Shown piece after piece: positions 47,352 through 58,211 of a stretch of DNA of 64,000 bases (position 1 is its first letter; each line of letters begins with the position of its first letter). Where the stretch lies: positions 62,001 to 126,000 of the forward strand of contig JARNGD010000007.1 in assembly GCA_031001845.1 (NCBI GenBank), given 5' to 3'. Under the pieces are notes generated by a model. That model made no database searches. It was not told the DNA's origin and saw only the letters and a list, made by a program, of their open reading frames with translations. Position numbers and translations under genes: made by a program. This DNA comes from Achaetomiella virescens. Taxonomy: Eukaryota > Ascomycota > Sordariomycetes > Sordariales > Chaetomiaceae.

Positions 47352-47917
47352 ATGACATTGATGACATTGCTCATGCTACCCTTGGAGCTTCCGCTCCGCA
47401 TTTTTGACTTCATCGGCCCTAAGTTCTTCTACGAGGATGTGCGCCGCCTGGTCCTTTTCAGGCGCTGGTACGCTTTTCCTCGGCCCGTCTTCGCCCGGCA
47501 CGTCATCTTCACAGGCCGCTCAATTTCCAAGCTTGTCAACGACGATAAGGCACTTACACAAGTGCTATCAAACGCCACAGCTCTTGGTATATCTCTCCTC
47601 GACCTCCAGGTTGTATGGCCAATCCGTACGAGTCGCAGTGGGTTGAACTCGCTCTGGCCCGACTGGCTCACAGGCTGGGCTTGTCTCGAGATCTCTCTCG
47701 GTTGGAGCCTTGGCTTGCATCCAGTGGAGTGTTAGGCATTTATTTCCTGGTGAAATTCCTTTCTCCGGACAGATGTCGAAATCGGGGGAACCAACTTCCT
47801 CGCATTGGAGATCTCGGTGTTTTTGAGGATGAACGTCAGCTTGCCGTCATCGGTTCACGTGTTACTAGTTTTCTTGTATTCACAAACAGAACCTTGAAAT
47901 CTGACAATTCCGTGTGA
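47352..47917 (+). pseudogene. F-box protein, truncated
   Basis: MTLMTLLMLPLELPLRIFDF with GPKFFYEDVRRLVLFRRWY and a following SISKLVND segment resembles the N-terminal F-box and first linker of fungal F-box/LRR-type proteins. After 47600 the frame shifts (ALARLAHRLGLSRDLSRLEP) and then stops; the roughly 300-residue repeat region usual for the family is absent. It lies 196 bp upstream of the tRNA-Phe gene. Loss of the C-terminus, not just frame, suggests a relic. Confidence 0.45.
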
Positions 47918-48112
47918 CCATGTTCTTTCCAATTGCATGAGTATGTATCTTTCCTTCTTACCCCTGAAACCTCTCATCGTCAAGTCAAACTGTGCCCCTG
48001 ACTCAGAACACCAGACCCGTGACTGTCACTCAGCAACAGGGCCCCATTCGAACTACACAACACTCCATCGACAACATTTAGTCGTGAGAAAAAGTCAGCA
48101 TAGTCAAAATAA

Positions 48113-48203
48113 GCGGGTTTAGCTCAGTTGGGAGAGCGTCAGACTGAAGTCAAACTTCGGGAAGTCAATCTGAAGGTCGTGTGTTCGATCCACACAAACC
48201 GCA
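48113..48203 (+). tRNA. tRNA-Phe (GAA) with 18-nt intron
   Basis: Starts GCGGGTTTAGCTCAGTTGGG, anticodon GAA at 48146-48148, anticodon stem TCAGA/TCTGA interrupted by an 18-nt intron after position 37, and T arm GTGTGTTCGATCCACAC. The acceptor stem GCGGGTT pairs with AACCGC region, discriminator A. Confidence 0.92.
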
Positions 48204-48401
48204 CCATTGTTTACTTTTGCCAGACTGGTGACAATAACCGTCCTTTTTTGTTCTTGAGATGATGAGTGTGTCTCTCTTGGCAATGCAGTTCGAGAGCAGC
48301 GCTCTCTTGAGACATGGTTTTGCAATTTCATGTCCTGGTCCGACCCCAGGGGTGACATTGATAAGAGTCAACACCACGTCTGACTCCACATCAACACCAA
48401 T

Positions 48402-48514
48402 GGCAAGGTGGCCGAGCGGTCCAAGGCGCCACGTTAAGGTCCACCCTTAATCCTCTTCTCTCCTGAGAATCCGTGGTCTCGAAAGGGGCGTGAGTTCGAA
48501 TCTCACCCTTGTCA
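48402..48514 (+). tRNA. tRNA-Leu (TAA) with intron of about 33 nt
   Basis: Starts GGCAAGGTGGCCGAGCGGTC (leucine-type D arm), anticodon loop GTTAAGG gives TAA, long variable arm, T arm GTGAGTTCGAATCTCAC, ends CCTTGTCA. It lies 199 bp after the tRNA-Phe gene on the same strand. Confidence 0.9.
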
Positions 48515-48767
48515 ACGTTAGTGACCCTTCTAAAGGGATTATGTTGTTCTTTTGCGAACTTCCGATAAAAGTTTTCTTTTGCCGCTTGTGCCTACAATGG
48601 AAATATACTCTGAACCATAACGTTAATAATACATCCAAAGCAAACTGCCCCGTCGCAGGGTATCGAAACAAAACAATTGAGAGCGTCGCTCTCGTCACAC
48701 AACCTTATACTTATACCACCCATTGTTCATCTCTCTCCTGCCATCTTCGACATGTGATAAACCCACC

Positions 48768-51700
48768 TTAGAATCTCTTTCCCACCCAATCCTGCGCCTT
48801 CTCAAAATACCCACTGATATCGTTATCTTTCCCACAATGCTGGCACTTGTGCATCACCTTCCCCTGACGCTGCCCAACACCCTGTCCCATCCCAGCACCG
48901 GCGCTGCTCGCACCGGGCGCAACACCAGAGCTCTTCCCCGCGATGACGCCACGAAGTGGTCGCAGCCGCCAGAGCAGGGTTGACGACACTCCTCTCGCGC
49001 ATGGCGTTCTCATGCTGACCCAAACCAGCGGTATCCTGCTGCTGCTGCTGCTGCGGCTGTTGCCCAAAACCTTGCTGCTGACCAAGTCCCTGCACCTGCG
49101 GCCGCCCCTGCGGACCCTGCCTCGACGCCTCCTCCGCATACGCCGCCGGCATGGCCTCCGGGCCGGCATCCTGCGCCATCTTCGTGTTCTGATGATGCTG
49201 TCCCTGCCCTGCAAACTGCTGCTGCGGAGGCGACGGCGGCTGCGCAGAATATCCAAAACCAGTCCCGGGACCGGAGCCGGCGGACTCGCCCTGCTGTCGC
49301 GGACCTGAATGGCGGGGCACGGACGAGTATGCGTCGGGCATCACCTCGGGGCTCATGTGCATCATCTCCGGGTGGGGATAGGTGGTAATGCCGGGGACGG
49401 AGGAGTCCTGGCTTGGGTTGGGGTAATGGGAACCGGCCGCGTCGTGGTGGAGGGGTCGGGAGGGGATTGCGGCGGTGTGCGGGTGTTGCTGGTGGTAGTG
49501 GTTGTTGTTGTTGTTGTTGTTGTTGTTGTGGGGTGTCAGAAGCGCCACGAGTTATGTCCGCGAGCTGGGAGGTGGCGACCGCGGTGGGCGGGAGCGGAAG
49601 GTCTTTGAGGTCCGCGGCGCGGGTTGTGATGTCTTCGGCTGGGGATGTTCCTGGTGCACGGAAAGCGGCTGCCACCGCTGCTGGGAGTGGTATTCGGGGC
49701 TGATGCCTGAGGTGGTACCCGAGGCAAGGGTGTTATATTGTTCGTGGCCGGGCTGGTCATCGGCGTGGCGGGAGTGGTCCGCGGATCGGCGCAGGGGCTT
49801 CGGCTTGACCTTTACGCGGAGGGGGTGCCAGATGGGAGGGTGTTGTACTCGAGGCTTGCAACACTGGCAGTGTCTTCAACGGCGTTAGACTTGAAGGGCG
49901 TGTTGTGAGTCTGCTGGGCCTCAGCAGAGGTGGAAGACCGCTGCTCGATGCCTGCAGGGATGGCGGCCGCCAGAGTACCGTAGTTTCCTAGCCCGTGCTG
50001 GGTGATGCAGACGCTGCTGCGGCGGTGACCCCCAGAGATGCCCCCGTCCACATGTTGAGAGGTGCCAGAAGACTTGAGAGGGTGTAGTCGCCAGGCTCCT
50101 GTCGAACAACGTCCTTCCGGGTAAGCTCAGGGTCAGGCGCGCCGGAAGACTGCATCACGTTGAAGTCGCTGGGTTCGCTGGCCGCAACATCCCTCCGCGT
50201 GTGCTGAGGGGCGGGGTGTCCCGTCGAAGCAAGGATGTTGTAATCACCGGGCTGGCTCGAGACAACATCTCTCCCGGTGTTTTGGGCGTTCGGCGCACCA
50301 GACGACTGCAGGTGTTGTAGTCTCCAGCCTCGCGTCCACAACATCATTCTTCGCTGGCCCAGCAACAGCAGTGGCGTTGACACCAGACGGGTTCCTGAAG
50401 CAAGGGTGTTGTACTTCCCCGGCTCGCTGGCCGTGCTGGCCTCCTGAACCTCGACTGCTGAGTTCGTCGCGTGCTTTACGCCAGACGAGTACCGCTCGCC
50501 AGCACGTTGTAATGGCCATGCTCTTCACCATGGGTCTGCCCCTCAGCCTGCGGGGGCATGGGCGGCTCGCGTGGATGCTCAAATGGAGTCGAGACTCCCT
50601 GAACCTGGCCAGTGAGTTCTCCGGTAGGTCCAACCCCGTCCTCGGCTGCAGAGAGCCCACTGACTGAAGTCCTAGCATCCTGCGGCTCGCTAATGCTGTT
50701 CTTCTTCTTGTGGTGATGCAACACGCCAAGGGCTCCGGCGCCAACAGCTGTGCCGGCGGCAGCCTTTTCCTTGCGGTGATGGTCCTCGGACTCGGGCTCT
50801 ACCTTTGACCGCGAGCGGGACCTCGACTGCAAACGGTGCATGGTCGACTCGCCTTTGCTGAGCTTGCGAGGACGGCTCGGAGAGGCGGGGTTCACAGCAG
50901 CGACGTCTGGGTCAACGCGACCACGGCTGACGCTCGACTTTCTGCGGTGGCTGGTAGGGGAAGCCTCCCCCCTGTCGTCCTTGTGGCGGTGGAAGAGGCC
51001 GAGGATCCTGTGCTTCTTGTCGTCTTTGGCCGACTCGCCGTCGTGACTTGCCGTCTCTCCAGCGCGGGCGATCTCTGGCTGGAAGAGCCTCGCTTGCCAG
51101 CTACGGCCCTGGCCACAGGTGGATTGGATCGAGAGCGGCTGCGTGCTTCCCTGGCTTGGTTGCTGTCGCTTCGGCGATGTCCCACGTACTCGGAGGCGGC
51201 GATGCCGGCACCGATACCGGCAGCCCCGGCGGCAGTAGCACCGTATCTGGAGGGAGAAGAGGACTGGTGCCGATCCTCACGGTTCTCCCCAAGGGGGAAC
51301 GCACGCTGCGGGGCAGGGCCAGATTGGCGGGCGGTAGCAGCCTCTGCAAGACGAACATCGTCCTGAACCGCGGTCTCAGGCAGGAAGCCGGGCGCGGTGC
51401 CAAGGGTATCCGCCACGGGGGTCTGCTGCTCGGGAATGTCGGGCAGGAAAGTCCCGTACATGTCATCAACCGGCCCAAACGCGGCAGCCGCGTCTCTCTC
51501 ATCGCTGGTGCCACGAGACGACAGGCTGTTGCGCCGGAGCTCGTCGTCCTGGCTACCGTGGCCAATCACAGTGTTATAGACACCGCTGCCCCTTGGATAG
51601 TCAGCCACGCGGTCCGCAATGATGGATCTGTCTGAGGATGCTGACTTCGGATGGATGTGATGATGCTCGTCATGGTCATCAGTGGCGCTTCCGTGGCCAG

Positions 51701-52202
51701 TCACGGTGTTGTAGACGCCGCCACCCGCCCCTTTGGGAAGGTCGCCCCAGTATGGAGGAGAATCGCGGGCAGACTGCTGGCTGCGGCTCGTTGTCTCGGT
51801 GTTGTCAAACCTCTTCGAGTTCGGCCATCCTGCCGACGACGTCAAGACCCAAGTCGCGGCCTCTGCTGCTGCGGAAGCTACTGCCTTCCTCAGTTGGCGT
51901 CGATGTGCCCAGCTCAGATATGATGGACTCGAGCGGGCGGATGGGCTCGGCGTTGTCCCGAATGTAAGTGCCGCCGCCCACAGCTTCGGAAGGACCTCTC
52001 CAGTTGGACTCGCTGGACTGGATGGGCTCCGACTCGGTGATTCCAACACCGGAGTCGGTGTACTTGTGGCCGCGGAATCAGCGGGCTTCTGCAGCTTGCT
52101 GCGCTGCCTTGGCTGGTCGTATTGGGCGGGCTGATGCATAGTCTCTTCTGGGGTGGGTGGGATGGAATCGGGATAGGATCCGGGAATCGGCACGGCTGCC
52201 AT
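48768..52202 (-). CDS. Large repeat protein with YNTLASGT repeats and C-terminal CxxC segment
   Basis: Reads from about ATG 52202 (MAAVPIPGSYPDSIPPTPEE); an upstream exon is possible since the frame is open to 52247. The protein is mostly disordered. It carries two GVYNTVTGHGS-type repeats (about 51720 and 51590), a Gly/Ala-rich helix, Arg/Ser stretches, then at least seven repeats built on YN(T/V/I)L(A/Q)S(G/S)G(T/A)P, several with a following TRRDVVxxEPGD linker (50520-49700). A poly-Asn run (AAC repeats near 49505-49530) and Gln-rich parts follow. The C-terminus is a compact conserved-looking KVMHKCQHCGKDNDISGYF with a single CxxC. Frameshifts near 50450, 50340, 50070, 49830, 49545 and 48970 break it. 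Function unknown; repeats plus CxxC suggest a scaffold. Confidence 0.65.
49501..49530 (+). repeat. (GTT)n microsatellite, coding poly-Asn on the minus strand
   Basis: About nine GTT units in the YNTLASGT repeat gene. Confidence 0.85.
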
Positions 52203-52735
52203 CACGCCGTTGCCGCTTTGGTGGGGTGTCGTGCTGTCGAAATGCAAGGGGGATGTACTTCTGGAACGAGTAAAAAGACCTCGTGTCCGTTAACTGACTA
52301 GGTTGTTGGAGTGAGACGTGGTGGTGTTGGTGTTGTTCGTGGGAGTAGTTCGAGCACGGTCTGTCATGGAGCGACCACTACGAGAGATCCAACCCCATAA
52401 ATATGCAGGGCAACCAGCCCCTAGCAGGACCATTGGTGTCGCTCCCAGGCAAGTGTCCTCCCCAGATTTGATGGATGCGATGACCTCAGGTCTCACACAA
52501 CTGACCCAAGAACAGTGGGGGTGACATCATGGGCCTTACGATTGACCAATGGCGCGTGGTCACCTAGCGAGATGGCTGCTGAAACTGACGTTGGTCTTGG
52601 CACAATTCTGGGCAGCTTTCCTGCCCTCTGAAAGATGAAAACCGCCAATCGATTCCTTTGGAAGACTGATCGTCAAATGGTCTGTGTTATTGTTGCATCA
52701 GCCTGTGAAGAGCAACGCGCTCGGTCAAAACCTGT

Positions 52736-53790
52736 TTGTGTGTTGAGAGGCAGCTGAAACCCGACCTGGCAAGAGAAATCAATGAAGAAGTCACAAGACA
52801 CGCCGCAAGTGCGCCAACCCAAACGCCCGGGACCTGGGCGGCTAGTTTGCCGAGCGAGCATTGTGGGGCCGACTGGAGAACGTTAAGATCCTCCGCAAGT
52901 ACGGTGCCGACAAGGAGCTGGAATGCGTGCGGGACGGGCGGGCTCCGGGCGGTCAGCTTTGCCAGGACACTGCCGGAAAACCAGAAAGAGCGGTATATCC
53001 GGGCTGGCCGTCAACATGCAGTGTACCCTGAGAATACGTACGAGAGAGATCAGGGTCGTAAGGCAATTGTTTGCCTACTTCGGAATGAGACGGAGCGGCA
53101 GCGAAACCAGGGTCCTTTGCACGGATTCGCCATCATAAGAACCCCCAGCCACGAAATTCTGCTGACGCTGGTTGCCCACTTTGATGTGCCCAACGAGAGG
53201 AAGACCGTCGGCGTCTTGTACCGTGGGAGCCAGCTCCCCATGGTGGCGGCGATGAGCGGCTGGGCCCATGCCGAACTCGACGGCGCTGACGTCTATATCG
53301 CTGGGAAATCCTGGATGGACGAAGTACGAAATCAAAGATGTTGGGCATAATCTCCCAAAGCACCCGCACGGCCGGGGAGAGTCGGGCCGATTTTATGCCT
53401 GCCACGCCGAAAAGCAACTCGTCGCCTATCTCGTCCGCAAACACTTCTTTCTCCCTTACGAGCTGATTCACGACCCATTGTACCCCAAATGGGACGACAA
53501 GTTGTATGATGAAGGGTACGACCCGCCGTATGATGGTACGGATTTGGCGGAGCTGACTGCACTCATGGGCAAGCTGATTCAAGGGAGGGAGAGACCACAA
53601 GAGAAAGATCTCGGCTCTTCTTCGAAAAGCTAATCCCCCCGGAACACTGAAGAAGGCCACCATTGTGGTTAGCCGCCTGATCTGTTGGAATTGCGAGCCC
53701 TTTGTGGGACGGGTGAACACGGCGTTGGGTTTGGAAATTAGCTTGGTTCATCGTTGTCTTCTCCCGAACTCCTATCTGTGCCTGAGGTAA
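52736..53790 (+). CDS. Cytidine/nucleic-acid deaminase-fold protein
   Basis: The body reads QGPLHGFAIIRTPSHEILLT, LVAHFDVPNERKTVGVLYRG, then after a shift near 53325 HNLPKHPHGRGESGRF and YACHAEKQLVAYLVRKHFFL. After another shift near 53600 it reads TIVVSRLICWNCEPFVGRVN, ending at TAA 53788-53790. The HAE zinc-and-catalytic motif followed by CxxC is the deaminase-fold signature, as in DYW-type and bacterial toxin-derived deaminases that are scattered in ascomycetes. The catalytic Glu and three zinc ligands (His, Cys, Cys) are all present. Substrate unknown (nucleoside, RNA or DNA). The first ATG is not obvious: the frame is open from 52736 without one, so a short 5' exon may be missing. Neighbours give no clue. 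Confidence 0.68.
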
Positions 53791-55405
53791 AGCTGTCCAA
53801 GGGCGTTGAGCATTGCAATCGAGCACAATCGATGTCGAGGAGCGCAGGTAGAGTTCAGGGTAGCTAGGCATTTACGATATCTTCTGCTCGCTCGCTCTAT
53901 CAATCGCGTATTGCTCTCGATGCATCCCCTTCTTTAAAAATCGCACGCAAGACACATAACCGGCAACACGTGAGGCAAAAAGTGAGTATATGGCCGCAAC
54001 CACGCAACGCCCAGCTGTAACAGGCTAGACGGGCGGCTGTACCGATCTGGTGATGAGGCTGTGAGTTTGACTGGCTGGTGGGCTGGACTGGGCCAGATCA
54101 ATGGTCTAGAGTAACCTGCAAAACTAGACTTTCCGTGTACTGGACCCAGCGATGGACATCTGGATAGGATTCTTCATCGTAACAAATGTAGAGTATTGGG
54201 CCTAGATCTTTCTCCACATGCCGCTGAGTTCATGACCTCTCCGGCCCCTGCTACGGTATTGCTGCGGCCTTGTCTGGCGGTGGGATGTCAAGAACATGAT
54301 AAAAATGTGTCTGGCTGCCCGAGCGAGGTTCTGGAGCAACATTGTGTTGACAACCCCAGCATAGAATGAAAATTACCACTTCTCTCCTTGTGGAACTCTT
54401 GATACCTGGCTCATTCGTGGCTTCAAGGAATGCCTGGACTGCATGCGTCGAACGGACGCTTCTGGATCCAACCAGAAAGGTAAAAGTTGACCATTGCATG
54501 CTAATTCTCTCAAAGGACAAATACCCACCGTGACGTCAGAGTTGACCCGTTCATCTCAACTTTTAGTGCCTCGCTTCGAGAGCCGAGTTTCTGGAAATAC
54601 ACATGAATCCAAGACTTGTCGCATCCGCCCAGGATGCCAATTTCTTATGTCAGTGGAAGATGTCAGGTCTCGAGCAAGGAAGTCACTGAGAGGTGAGAAT
54701 GCCGTTTCCAAGAACCGAAGTCGTGGAAAAAATAAATATGGAAGTGCTGGCCCTGCAAGTAAAAGCACACGAGAGCGAGTCATGTCTTAGTCGTTGATAA
54801 GTCGGGCTGAAACGTAACGCATCCACACCCCCTCCGGGCCTATCCATAATAACACCGAGAGGGAACTGTTACGGGTCTTTCGGAAACTGTTCGACTGCCG
54901 GCACTTGCGGCTCTGCGGATTTATCCTATTTGGCGCCTCGTTCTTGGTGCAACGGCAGAAAGCCTTGACAACATCACAGAAACCCTAACCCCTAGGTTGC
55001 TAGTAAGTTACCCCTGAGGTTCAACACCAAACAGAGTTAAAGTTTGGAGCCGAAAGCACGGCTTTCTGAGTGAGGGAAGCAGGGAAAGGGAAAGACATCT
55101 GCATCTGGCCGCTCTCGGTCTCGCTAATCACATAACCGTGTCTCCCTGCTTTCACGGCCTGTGGATCTCTGCATTGCCCAACGGGGACACCCCCTGTCGT
55201 GAGACACTCAATCACCTGGCCTCGTGGAGAATTCGAATTCAGCCTAGAATCTTCAGCTCCCCCAGTCCCAGAAGCCGACGAGGCCGGCAGGACGTCATCC
55301 CTCCACACTGGCACTGTGTCTGAAAGTCTCTGCACCGAGGTAATCCGGGCTGTATCCAAACCCCCTGGATCGGCAGGGGATCCCCCAAAGAAGGGAGATG
55401 CGTCT
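53791..55405. other. Gene-poor spacer
   Basis: About 1.6 kb without a supported gene. Confidence 0.4.
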
Positions 55406-55408
55406 AGC

Positions 55409-55571
55409 CCGGGGTTGCTCCCCAGATGGAGCTCGATCTGGGCAGTTGGATTGCACGAGGCCAGCAGAACTCCCCGCGATGTCATCTCCGGCTGGGGAAG
55501 TGCGAGGTGGGCCTCCCCCAGGCCCCAGAAGAGGGGCCTGGGGACGGAATGTGTTTATGCTAGCCCCCCAG
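55409..55571 (+). promoter_or_regulatory. Cluster of CreA/Mig1-type sites with a hairpin
   Basis: Seven matches to SYGGRG or its complement within 163 bp: CCGGGG 55409, CCCCAG 55420, CCCCGC 55472, CTGGGG 55492, CCCCAG 55516, CTGGGG 55538, CCCCAG 55566. Two of them form the arms of a perfect 11-bp inverted repeat (55516-55526 and 55533-55543, 6-bp gap). A TATA-like TATATAG follows at 55574. The hexose transporter ATG is 270 bp downstream. Paired CreA sites mark carbon catabolite repression in ascomycetes. Confidence 0.6.
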
Positions 55572-55840
55572 AGTATATAGCATGATGTTGGTCTCTCTCT
55601 TGGTAGCAAGTCAATGTTTCACTCATCGTCCAGCATCCAAACACACACAGGTCCTTCTCCTTCTTGGAGGTAAATCCTCCGTCTTCTACTCATCATCCTT
55701 CTTAGTTTCTTCATACATATTCCTTCACTCCTAACATCAACGACCACAATCCCCTCGGCTCCAACCAGACCTCTTCATCTTCTCACATCTTCCGTCCACA
55801 ACTCCCTCTCCTCCAACAACAACACAGACACGACCCCACG

Positions 55841-57547
55841 ATGCCAGGCGGCGCCGCCCCCATCTCGGGGCCAGCCGACGTCTCGCGCGTCGAGGCCCCG
55901 GTGACCGTCAAAGCGTACATGATGTGCGTCTTCGCCGCCTTTGGCGGCATCTTCTTCGGCTACGACTCGGGTTACATCTCGGGCGTCATGGGCATGGACT
56001 ACTTTATCCACGTCATCGAGGGCCCCGAGGCCACCGTGCTACCAGCCTGGAAGAAGTCCCTCATCACGTCCATCCTGTCGGCGGGCACGTTCTTTGGCGC
56101 GCTGATCGCCGGTGACTTGGCCGACTGGCTTGGGCGGAGGATCACGGTTATTTTTGGGTGTGCTGTCTTTATCGTGGGTGTCGTGCTCCAGACGGCGAGC
56201 GCTGGGTTGGGCTTGATCGTTGCTGGCCGGTTGGTTGCCGGGTTTGGTGTGGGCTTTGTCTCAGCCATCATCATCCTGTACATGTCTGAGATTGCGCCAC
56301 GCAAGGTTCGCGGTGCAATTGTCTCGGGGTATCAGTTCTGTATCTGCATTGGTCTGCTGCTGGCCTCGGCGGTGGACTACGGCACCCAGGAGCGGAATGA
56401 CAGCGGGTCGTATCGCATCCCCATCGGCTTGCAGATGGCGTGGGCGTTGATCCTGGCCACTGGTCTGTTCCTGCTTCCGGAGTCGCCTCGCTTCTTCGTC
56501 CGGAAGGGCCAGCTGGACAAGGCCGCGGCTACACTGGCGCGGCTCAGAGATCAGCCCGTCGAGTCGGCCTACATCCAGGACGAGCTGGCTGAGATCGTGG
56601 CCAACCACGAGTTCGAGATGAGCGTCATCCCACACGGCAACTACTTAGCAGTGGGCCAATTGCTTCCGCGGATCCATCTGGCACGGCAGCAGCTACCTGC
56701 GCCGGACGGTTCTGGGCACGTCGATGCAGATGATGCAGCAGTGGTATGTACCTCTCTTTTCCTGGCCTTCTCGGAGACAAACTGCTAACAAGAAGTTCTA
56801 GGACTGGCTGCAACTTCGTCTTCTACTTCGGCACGACGTTCTTCCAGCAGCTGGGCACCATCCAGAACGCGTTCCTCATCTCGCTCATCACCACCCTCGT
56901 CAACGTCTGCTCGACCCCGATCTCCTTCTACACCATGGAGAAGCTCGGCCGCCGTCCCCTGCTCATCTGGGGCGCCTTCGGCATGCTGATCTGCGAGTTT
57001 ATCGTGGCCATCGTCGGCACCTGCCGTCCGGATGACGACAACGCGGTCAAGGCCATGATCGCCTTCATCTGCATCTACATCTTCTTCTTTGCCACCACGT
57101 GGGGCCCCGGCGCGTGGGTTGTCATTGGCGAGATCTTCCCCCTGCCGATCCGCGCCAAGGGCGTGGCACTGTCGACAGCGTCGAACTGGCTGTGTAAGTT
57201 GGCCTTGATGTCCCAACAATCCCTCCTCGTTCGGTTCACTAACGGCCCGCAGGGAACTGCATCATTGCCGTCATCACCCCCTACATGGTCGACACGGATA
57301 AGGGAAACCTCGGCCCCAAGGTGTTCTACATCTGGGGCGGTCTCTGCAGCTGCTGCTTCCTTTACGCGTACCTGCTGGTCCCTGAGACCAAGGGCCTAAC
57401 GCTCGAGCAGGTCGACCAGTGCTGGCCGAGACGAACCCGCGCAACAGCGCGCGCTGGGTGCCGCACAGCACCTATGCAGGGGGCGAACTCAAGGTGGAGA
57501 AGGAGGTTGGGCATGTTGAGAAGTCGGACGGGTCGGAGAGCGTGTAA
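55841..57547 (+). CDS. Hexose transporter, MFS sugar porter
   Basis: Exons 55841-56743, 56802-57193 and 57253-57547. Twelve membrane helices are expected. Visible sugar-porter motifs: FGYDSGYISGVMGMDYF (helix 1), DWLGRR loop, GRLVAGFGVGFVSA, PESPRFFVRKGQ, the QQWTGCNFVFYFGTTFF block across intron 1, KLGRRPLL, GPGAWVVIGEIFPLPIRAKG and PETKGLTLEQVD. These fit the fungal high-affinity glucose transporter/sensor group. The C-terminal tail is about 45 residues, too short for an RGT2-type sensor, so a transporter is favoured. Indels: one near 56651 (net loss of two bases or gain of one) and one missing base near 57419 (CAGTGCTGG, expected CAGATGCTGG). Two clean introns support expression. The promoter has a CreA-site cluster. 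Confidence 0.9.
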
Positions 57548-57854
57548 TAAGCATTTTGGGTAGCTTTGTTTTTCGTTTGGGGTATGAATAATAGTTATGA
57601 TCATGATGAATCGATACCGGCGTGGAAGAAATGATACCACTCAGTCAAGTTAATATCAGTCTCGGACTCCAACATGATTTGAAGCTGCTGAAGAGCAAAC
57701 ATGTGATATTGATGATGGCCCACTCAAACCGACGACGAAACGCCTCTATTATCAACAAATTCCACTCCCCTCCCAGATGCACAACTCTCGATCCGGGGCA
57801 ATTTAGCCTATGACCGATCTTCTTCCAAGGCAAATCCCTCCCTTCCCCTCCTCC

Positions 57855-58211
57855 TTATCCCCGATATGCTTCCCCTGCCCGCCCCTCCCACCGTTGTCTC
57901 ATCCCCGCCCAGATCCCCCTCACCTTCTGCGGATTCCGCTTGCTCTGCGCGCTCGGGTCGCTGCTGTGAAGCCTCGTATCCTTGGGGTCGTACTGCTTCA
58001 GTGACTCCATATCTTCACCCGACCGCGCGCGCTCGCCCACCGGTGCCGGCGATCTTCTGCAGCGTCTCGGACACGGGCGGTTGGGTGTCGGTGTTGGCCG
58101 TTGCGACAGGTCGCGGTTGCTGCTTGCCGCCGTAGGTGCTGTAGAGCAGGCCGCCGAAGATGCCGGCTGCGATGAGCAGCGGGCCTTTGCGGAGGCGAAC
58201 ATGTTGGACAT
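57855..58211 (-). CDS. Small membrane-anchored protein of unknown function
   Basis: ATG 58211 (MSNMFASAKG, then after one missing base near 58183 PLLIAAGIFGGLLYSTYGGK). One N-terminal transmembrane segment, then a Pro/Thr linker, IAGTGG, and after another shift near 58030 the conserved tail YDPKDTRLHSSDPSAQSKRN. Short fungal proteins with this layout are widespread; a mitochondrial inner-membrane site is plausible but not proven. The end is uncertain: the frame stops at 57855, but a GTGAGG donor after QKV could start an intron. Confidence 0.55.
   Translation of the reverse strand: MSNMFASAKARCSSQPASSAACSTAPTAASSNRDLSQRPTPTPNRPCPRRCRRSPAPVGERARSGEDMESLKQYDPKDTRLHSSDPSAQSKRNPQKVRGIWAGMRQRWEGRAGEAYRG

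Noticed and set aside
54979..54998. Telomere-like CCCTAACCCCTAGG
   Set aside because: Only about one and a half units in the middle of a chromosome segment.
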